A stretch of DNA of 64,000 bases from Beverwykella pulmonaria (lineage: Eukaryota > Ascomycota > Dothideomycetes > Pleosporales > Melanommataceae). The position numbers and the translations under genes were made by a program. This document shows positions 56,794-64,000 of this stretch, piece after piece; positions within the stretch are counted from its first letter, which is position 1; each line of letters opens with the position of its first letter. The DNA lies in assembly GCA_001599595.1 (NCBI GenBank), contig BCHH01000004.1:379905-443904 (forward strand). The letters are read 5' to 3'. Below the pieces are notes generated by a model that was not told where the DNA came from, did no database searches, and saw nothing but the letters and a program-made list of their open reading frames with translations.

Positions 56794-59700
56794 CGATGGA
56801 GAGGGTGTCGTGGTAGAGTTCCGAAATCCAAAATATGCTGTGCAGCGTCGTCTCCAAAAAAGGCAGAATCGAGGTGAGGGAGCTGTTGGTCAAACTAAAC
56901 AAGGCAGCGAGCCGGGGTCGATCGAGGATGGGATGCGGGTGAAGCGTCGTACGCCTATATAGGGCTTGGTTACCAGCCGACGGATGGATGCAGGACGGTG
57001 TCAGGAATGGCCGCGGTGGACGGGGCAGCGAGGCGGAGGGTCGTTGGTGGTTGGTATGGTACACGGGTGGGCTGCAGGCGAGCGGCGTGGAGGAGTGCGG
57101 AGGGCTGTGACGAAGAAGTGTAAGACGAGAAAGAGGCTGCAGTGGGTGCGGCTCAGCGTGGTTTTGAGGAGATGAAGCGCGAGGTGGGCCGTGGACAGAC
57201 GAGTGAGTCGGCGGCTCGTGTGTGAGGGCTTGGAACGTCTTGGGCCAGCAGAGGCTAGGTCCCACAATGGAGCGCGGGTGTTGTGGTTTGGCGATATCGA
57301 GTAGAAGGGGAATGGTGTCGATGTCAGGAGCGACAGAGCAGGAGCAGTGCCCGGACTGGGGGTAGCACCCCGGGAGGGCAGGTAAAAGCAGCAAGAGCAC
57401 CAGGGCCCACACAGCAGCCGTTGATTCGCCGAGGAAACCGACGAAAATTCTGGAATGGGGCCCCTACTCCCGGACTAGCCTGAAACAACGCTAGGCCTAC
57501 GCTACCCGACAAGGATGCAAGTCGCCACGCACGCACGTACGCCCGGGCCACCACGGCCAGCCCACGCTAACGACAAGTGTCGCAGAGACAGCGCTGTCTG
57601 GCTGCTTGCAGGCGGCACTTGGCCGTGGTGGTGCTGTGGTTGCGCACGCTGAACGGTGACGAGCAGCGTGCGCATTGGACGCATCGGCGCTTCAGCCTGC
57701 GTTGCACTCCTCTGTTCTGCTCGGATCGCACTGTTGCAGCGTTGCCGTGTTGCTGTGTTGCAGCGAGAGCAAAGGGAGGCTTGCTCGCTGTTGGCCAAGC
57801 CTGTGTGTGTAATCCGTAACCCGGCGTGCCGCCCGGAGCTCAGCATGCAAAATGGGCCGAATAATACACTGACTCCCTGGACCCCTAGCCCTGGCCGACG
57901 TGCTATCTCAGTCGGTTGGAGTCACGGGGGCCGCCAAGCCCTGCAAACAACCTAGCAGGCGCCCCAAACCTCCCTACCGCCAGCGAGAGGCGGCTGTTGA
58001 GGCTGCTTCGAGCAATCCGATGCCCGTTTCCTTTGACTGCGCCGCCAGCCGCGAGAATGCGATATCACCAGAGCAGCGTAGCTGGAGCCACAGCGGCGAG
58101 AACAAAGGCGCCAGCCCCTTCCTACGATGATGCCATCGCTCACGCTCATGCTGGCGACGCCCGTTCTTGCTGAGGAAACAATCGTCGTTGTGCATGCATG
58201 AGAACCCCGCAGGAGAACGATTCTCGAAGGCACGACATCACTCACCACTCACCATTCGGCACCTGGCGCCGCGCTGGTCTGCCAATTGCAATTGCTGCCG
58301 TGCGAGGCCACATTCGGCCCTTGCCCTACCGCTGGGTTCTGCGCAAATCTCTGCCTCAGATTGAGATAGGCTGGAAGAGCTTGGTGGCCCGTTCATGACG
58401 GTAATTAACCTCAACGCAACCTCTCCAGCAGCAGCGTCAACTTTGGAACCTCTTGCCCGTCTCCGCAGATCCACACGCGATCCGCCGGCGGTGCGCCATG
58501 CATACACACACTTATGATGGCTCTCGGGAGCATGCAGGCTACGGCAGCGTCGACTTTCCTCTTCTGTCACCCATTAATAATACAGCCGAGCGCTACCACC
58601 GTCAGCTTCTTTGTGTCAAAATGAGAAGGGGGGACGTGCTGGGTGCGTGAGCGTGAGATGGACGCTGGTTTCACTTGCTAATTCCCGAACCCCTGACTCG
58701 CTCAACCGCTTCCATGCAGAGGAAGACCTTCTAGAATCTTGCTAAAAGAGGCCACAGTGGAGATTCGAGGCCGCCACCGCGCTTATGCCGATCGTCTTAA
58801 GTCACTATTCACCTTTGCGTCGCTACACCAACGGCAATTTTCATCTAGATGCGCCGATACACGTGGAGGGCGATGTTTAAACGGTGGTCATAGGGCGGCA
58901 CCTCTGATATCATTCGTCTCTTCTCCTTCGTCCCCACGCCGTCGCCAAAGGCTTCATCTCATTCACGGCAATAAGAAACACTGTCGCGCCTTGCCCACTG
59001 TACCACCTATCAACAATCGCTAGATTGCCAAGAAGCTGCGAGCACGTATGTGGTAAGAGCCTCGGAGAAAGTGCTGTCGTGCTCCAAAATAGCGCGAAAA
59101 AAGTGATATCTTTCAACAACCGTGCCCGCCTTTCGGCATCTGCTCACTCACGCGACGGCGTGCCGAAGGAAGGCGAACGGTGCCGCCGGTCCCACATAGC
59201 CTTCTAGAAGGCGAAAAAGAATTGTGGATGACTGACAGCCGTCCATCAGTAATCAGCAGCTTCCTTCTTTGATCCAACGGCCGTGCCCGTCCCACGCGCG
59301 CGCGCACGGCGAGCCAACGACTACGAAAAGCAACACAGAAACCGAAGTATTCCATGGCCAACAACACCAAGCCGGTACCGCAGCAGTGGGCATGACGCAG
59401 GAAAAGGCAGCAAAAGTGGAGCCCGCGGAGCCGTCCCTCGTCATGTGCATATCGTGGTGATTCACCCGCCTCACCGCCTCGTGGGTTCAGTTTAGCCTGC
59501 ATCCTGATCCCATCCTGGTCCTAGATGGCAACTCAACACATATAATTCCATCGCTTGGCGCGCCCTGCACGCGCCACTTCAATAATAACATGAACAGCGC
59601 CCATGTCTGCAGCCGCCGCTGGGCGCCCTGTACAACAATTTTTTACTCGGGACCACCTCCAAGAGGAACAAACAAGAGGAGGGATCATTGTTGTGTTTGA

Positions 59701-60638
59701 TGCCGCGGCTGGCCGCCGTTGACCATTGCTTCTTCCAACATAATGCGTGCGTGCGTGCCTTCCTTCCACGGAGCTTCGCCCTGATGCTTCCTCCTCCGTC
59801 GGATCGTGGCAACCCGGTACCAGAATCCTGGGTGAGGAGCGAAGTCAGTCCACGCCGTGCTTCCTCAACCAGCCGGTATCCCCAACTCAAGCTTGAGGCC
59901 GTACACGGCAAGCCGGGGGAAGGCCCTCGTGACACATCTTAGTCGATAGCTTGAGACACAGATAGCGGAGTCTCCCATGTTTTGGGCCAGCTTGGGTACC
60001 CATGAGATAATTTTACTAAACCAACTTCGCGTAAATATAAGTGAGAAAAACAGTTCGCATGCTCAAGTTGGATGCGAAGTGCGGAGCTACCAGCCGACCG
60101 TTCCAGACGGCGTGAAACCTGACAGGTGGGTCTCCTATCTCAATTCTTTCACAATCTGACAAGGCAGCAGCAGACTACGCCGTTTGGAGAAAGGCACAGT
60201 TTCGGAAACCTGGAGACTGCGCTCTAGCACTGTCGTGGTCGATTTACCGCGTTTAACGACGACCTACAGGCAGGATAAATTAAAAACATTGCGTAGAAGT
60301 AGTTCTCCATAGGCAAGAGGATAGCAGAGCTGTACTAGTCCTTTCGACCTCCATTTAATTGAAGTTAACGAGAATCCAATGGTAGCAATGAATTACTGCA
60401 CGACAATGGAACAGGTCCTCAACGCCGCCACAACAGCCTGACAGAGGGCAGAGCAACGTCAGACGCCCGGTGTTGCTAGCCATGAAACACAGCTCTCGCA
60501 GGGGAATGCTCGCCGTCGATCATCCGAAGTGCTGTAGTTTTGGTGCCGCCGCAATAAAATTACGTCCGGACGACCACTCTACGGTAGATGTTTATCTCGA
60601 CGTTCCAGTCGTCAAATTGAAGGCACCACTATAATTTA
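56794..60638. other. Long intergenic stretch, 3.8 kb
   Basis: GC-rich near 57-58 kb, with Pro/Ser/Arg-coding frames on several strands at once, as expected of a promoter and leader. The 252-codon frame at 56654-57412 is one of these. An upstream exon of the RGS gene may be hidden near 56.8-57.4 kb. No other gene is seen to 60638. Confidence 0.4.
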
Positions 60639-62773
60639 TTAATTGCCTGCAATCACAACCCGCGTCCCAGCTCTGGTCTCCAAGGCACCAAGCTCGAGAT
60701 CCCATCCCGCGTCTCTGAGCTTTTGCGTAAACTTGGCAAACACTTTGCGCGTTTCTTGAAGCGTAGTTCTCATCTCAGCAATGAGCTGTTTGTTGTCTGA
60801 TGTGGATCCGTCATCCTTAGGCTGACTCTGCTTTCTGTTTGTCCTTGCTCGCGCCTTTTGGGCAATTAGCAGAGCGTGTGTCCACGCCTTGAGCTGGTCC
60901 AACGGAGAGCACCCCTGCTTCAAAACAATCATAGCCTCGGATTTCTCGAACCATAAGACATATGCCTCTCTGTCAAAGAGGTGCATCAGTTCGGACAATT
61001 TGATGGCTTGCATGTCGAGCGCTCCAGTCCGTTTGTGGCGACGGCCTGCCATCCGACTCAGCACAGTTTCCAGTGTGACGCCAATCCTGCAGTGACCGAT
61101 GATGTGGTTGTCGGCCCAGCGCAGCACACCATCGCGCTCGAAGATGAGCTCTTTCGCCGACACGTCTGCAGGACGGAGGACTAAGCCATGCTGCAGGATC
61201 CCGCTGAGCACTATATTCGCCCTCTGCCGGTTCAAGCACCGCATGCTGACGGCTTTTACCGCAAGATAGTTGGTTGTGAGGTGGACGGACAATAGTGCAA
61301 TCAGAGTTGTCCATGTTGCCATCGGAGAGGATACCCACGACACCACAACGCTACCGGCCTATATTGCTCGTCTATCAGCCTGATGATTTGACATCCTGAG
61401 GTCACTTGTGCTCAGGCCAACGAGCGAGCCAAGACATGTCTTCGAGACAAGCAATATTGCCAACAGGGCGAAGACATTTCTCAGCTCCGTGGTGTGCCAG
61501 GAGAAAGTATTGTTCATATGGAGGGCTTGGACAAAACTCACCAGCATTCCAAGCAGCGATATGACGGTCTCTTGGCTCGAGTCTTTCTGCAAATAAGATC
61601 AGCGTTAAGCTCATCTAGAGATATTCCGCACGTGGGTGTGCAAATTGACAACGCTGGTTTTTAATATGCCCCTCGTCAGACAATCAATGCACCATTCAAC
61701 GAAAACAAACAAACAAACTCACAGCATTCAGCTCGCCAAGGTTTCCACGCTTGGCGAAATGGGCGGATAGACTGGCTTTGGCGCTCCCAGCACACACTCC
61801 ACACAGAGACCTCAGCACGCTCGAAAAGGACAGTATTAAAACACGTGCGGCTTTCGGAAACGCTGGTGAGAGACAGTCCAGTACCATAGCTGTATCGTTG
61901 AAGATGTCCGCCGCTAGACGGTACATCTTGCACTCCGGTTCGAGGGAAGTTCCCAGCTTGTGCGCGAAAAGGATTGTAGCAATTCTACCCATGGACTCCT
62001 GAAGCACCGAGAGCAGCAACGCGGCTGTGGGGGAAGCTGATGCGTCGCCGACGCCGACACCTGCTCCTCACATCAGCCCTCATTCTTATCGTGAGGTCGG
62101 ACTTTGGCTCGCAAAAGCTGATGTTGGCGAGGATTGTTATGCGGTATTAATCAATATCCCCCGACCGGCGCTTCGTTTCACTCTGTGTCTGGCCCAACAC
62201 TCCGGGCCGTGATACAAGAGCGGCTCCTCGACGCTCTTATATAAATTGTCACACACACATACACAAACTAACAAAATTGAGCACACCTTCGAGGACCGCG
62301 CGCGAGGCCAGCATTCCGGCAATTGAGGAAGAGAAAGCTTGGAGGGAGTCCTAGGCACCGATTATTCAATGCCAAATCCCCGCAGAGCGTACACACAGAG
62401 AGCATACATAGATCTGGTATCTGAATGCAAATTAGCAATTCTGCGTGATTGAATCGATAGTTCCCGTGAGTGAGGTGAGCGAGGCGCCCCGTCTTACTGG
62501 ATGTAGTCCTCTGTCACGCTCTGCGGGTATCCCGCGGGGAGAAACACATCGAGGAGCTGCTGCGCGTAGCTCTTCGTATGCTTAGGTACCTATGAAAAGA
62601 AGGCGTCAGCAACTCAACGAAACATGGTCCAGGCCAAAAATCCCCGCAAGACGAAGGCAAAGACATACGATGATGTCGACGCGCGACGTCCCCGCCGAAA
62701 GCGACTCGACATACGAAGACGTGATGTTCCCCGCTTCATCACGCTCGACAATCTCCAAGCCGTTTGATGCCAT
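60639..62773 (-). CDS. RUS-family (DUF647) protein
   Basis: Seven exons: 62773-62669, 62589-62498, 62420-62408, 62350-62287, 62060-61723, 61586-61542, 61358-60639, giving 458 aa. Exon 3 is a 13-nt microexon (most of QYQIY) needed to keep frame and the family motif. The RUS/DUF647 core is clear: FLPAGYPQSVTEDYIQYQIY, DSLQAFSSSIAGMLASRAVL, SPTAALLLSVLQESMGRIAT, ILFAHKLGTSLEPECKMYRL, AADIFNDTAMVLDCLSPAFP, ASLSAHFAKRGNLGELNAKD, SSQETVISLLGMLAGSVVVS, and LLSVHLTTNYLAVKAVSMRC. Several segments are hydrophobic. Plant members (root UVB sensitive) act in UV-B response and vitamin B6 homeostasis; the fungal role is unknown. Introns vary from 54 to 226 bases, longer than elsewhere here. Start at 62773 (MASNGLEIVERDEAGN) is the first ATG that joins in phase. 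Confidence 0.9.
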
Positions 62774-63618
62774 GGTGGAGTGAGTGTTGTGTGGTGTGGC
62801 GGGACCACGTTCACTTTGAGGTTGAGTGGAGTGGGTACTCGTAGCCCGAAGCAGCTAGTGCGCATTTCCACAATGCACACCACACGTACAGCAGATCTCC
62901 ACCAGCTTGAACACATCACATCACATCACCTCCGTCCACAATCCCAACCCCCAAGTCTTCTTCGTGCTGCTTTAACCCCCCGATCCATCGCCCTTCCTCA
63001 ACACAATATCTTCTCGATCCTAGCACCCACTTTTTTTCGCAATCTACATTTCCACGGCTCCGCCGAGGCGCCTTCATTTAGATTGACCTACCTTACATAC
63101 ATACATGCATACGGTACAGCGGAGCTGGGCCTCTTCCCCCGTTCAGGCGAGACCCTTCGGAGCTGTGTGCGTTAGCGAGCGCGCGTTTAGATTACGCTGC
63201 ATATGTATGACATGATACGGGACTTATGTGTTTCGGGACACGATGGGGCGGCCTGAGGCACATGTGGCGTGGGCTATGAATATGAATATGATTGTGGTGG
63301 TTCTGTCATTGAGCAGGAAACAAAGTAAGGAGGCGAGGAAAAAGGGAAAGATGTTGCAGATGATGGAGTCTATTTTGATCATGGCATGGAGCAGGTCGTT
63401 CAACAGTGCGCTAATCCGTTGGATGCGCCTTAAAGCCGTCTAATTTTGCAAAGAATCTACAAGCAGAGATGCTAGGAGTGTAAAGCAGATGTACATGCAA
63501 AGAGAACAGCTCCCACGTTGTTGCAGGAAGCGAGAACACACAAGTAGAGCTACCTCCAAGAACCCCACTCTGCGAATGAGGAAGCGCACTCTAGATGGTC
63601 GATTTAAAGTTTCCACTT
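62774..63618. other. Intergenic, RUS promoter side
   Basis: Between the RUS gene start and the 3' end of the glycerol-3-phosphate dehydrogenase gene. A short CACAT/CATCA run lies near 62907-62928. No gene is seen. Confidence 0.5.
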
Positions 63619-64000
63619 CTATTTATTCGCCTTGGACTTGTCCCCGAGCATAGGATTTTGCCCGGGTGTTAGCTTCGAGTCAGACTCTAGAGTCTCATCA
63701 GGCTTGTCTGAGAAAGTGTAAGCAGAGGCCTTCCTACCATGGTGCGGATCGGACTAACCATGTCGAGCATACAAGCGATACTCCTCATCCTCATACTTAC
63801 CAACCCGCCCACTCTCAACTTCCTTCCTCGTGAGTGTCAGCTTGCCCTTCGGCAGCCCCATGCTCCCAAGGAACATAACAGAGTCCTTCCACTCCCGCTC
63901 CTTCCTCTTCGCATCCCAATGCAGTTCCTCGCTCATCAGGTCGATCACCAAGGGCAGTGCCTCAAGCGCCGCCTGAGCATTGAGGAACGCCAGCCTCATC
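63619..64000 (-). CDS. GUT2: Mitochondrial FAD glycerol-3-phosphate dehydrogenase, C-terminal part
   Basis: Only the last part lies in the window; the gene continues past the right edge. Two exons are visible, 64000-63759 and 63707-63619, encoding about 110 aa. RLAFLNAQAALEALPLVIDL, MSEELHWDAKRKEREWKDSV and FLGSMGLPKGKLTLTRKEVE form the C-terminal domain of Gut2-type enzymes. These oxidise glycerol 3-phosphate to dihydroxyacetone phosphate on the outer face of the inner mitochondrial membrane and pass electrons to ubiquinone. The intron (63758-63708) splits the Asp codon after LYARH, and the tail ends DKSKANK. Without the second exon the frame would end at RHG. Confidence 0.88.

Noticed and set aside
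56654..57412. 252-codon frame with a hydrophobic N-terminus upstream of the RGS gene
   Set aside because: Composition is Pro/His/Ser-rich with no domain, and it overlaps the RGS exon in another frame; more likely promoter and leader.
1..64000. CRISPR arrays, rRNA, secondary-metabolite cluster
   Set aside because: No spaced direct repeats, no rRNA motifs, and no polyketide synthase, NRPS or terpene synthase signature in the window.

Overview
The window is nuclear DNA of a filamentous ascomycete (Pezizomycotina, most likely a Dothideomycete). Most genes are split by short introns of about 48-60 bases with GTRNGY...CTNAY...YAG signals. The gene content is typically fungal: a LaeA-like methyltransferase, Zn2Cys6 and C2H2 (CrzA-type) regulators, the pH-signalling protein PalA, a RAM-network Sog2 protein, a HET-domain relic, DUF6594 and fungal retropepsin-like proteins. 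Species cannot be fixed from sequence alone. I rebuilt the exon-intron models by hand from reading frame, splice signals and family motifs; joins of coding exons are checked for phase unless an entry says otherwise.

Layout. (1) 0-6.5 kb: LaeA-like methyltransferase, a small unknown protein, and a Zn2Cys6 regulator with a Fungal_trans_2-type domain. (2) 6.5-23 kb: a gene-poor, damaged stretch. It holds a flavin-dependent monooxygenase with one in-frame stop, two diverged retropepsin-like genes around a DUF6594 membrane protein, and a HET-domain gene broken by a decayed Tc1/mariner element with 36-bp inverted ends and a TA duplication. Several of its stops look like repeat-induced point mutation (CpA to TpA). 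(3) 23-49.9 kb: a conserved housekeeping and signalling block. It carries crzA, palA, ATX1, a DJ-1/PfpI protein without the usual cysteine, a small basic protein, an SDR, a succinate-semialdehyde dehydrogenase, an NCBP3-like RNA-binding protein, a DUF1857 protein, ornithine carbamoyltransferase, a vacuolar Tag1-like DUF3712 protein and SOG2. (4) 49.9-64 kb: long spacers around an RGS-domain gene, then a seven-exon RUS (DUF647) gene with a 13-nt microexon, and the 3' end of mitochondrial glycerol-3-phosphate dehydrogenase at the right edge.

How the genes relate. palA and crzA lie on the same strand 1.2 kb apart and serve alkaline-pH and calcium/calcineurin signalling. palA and ATX1 share a 605-bp promoter holding a palindromic PacC-type site. 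The SDR and the succinate-semialdehyde dehydrogenase diverge from a spacer with three GATA sites just upstream of the dehydrogenase. OTC and the Tag1-like gene also diverge. I see no biosynthetic cluster, CRISPR array or tRNA gene. The best leads for something new are the degenerate retropepsin-like pair and the very recent inactivation of the monooxygenase.
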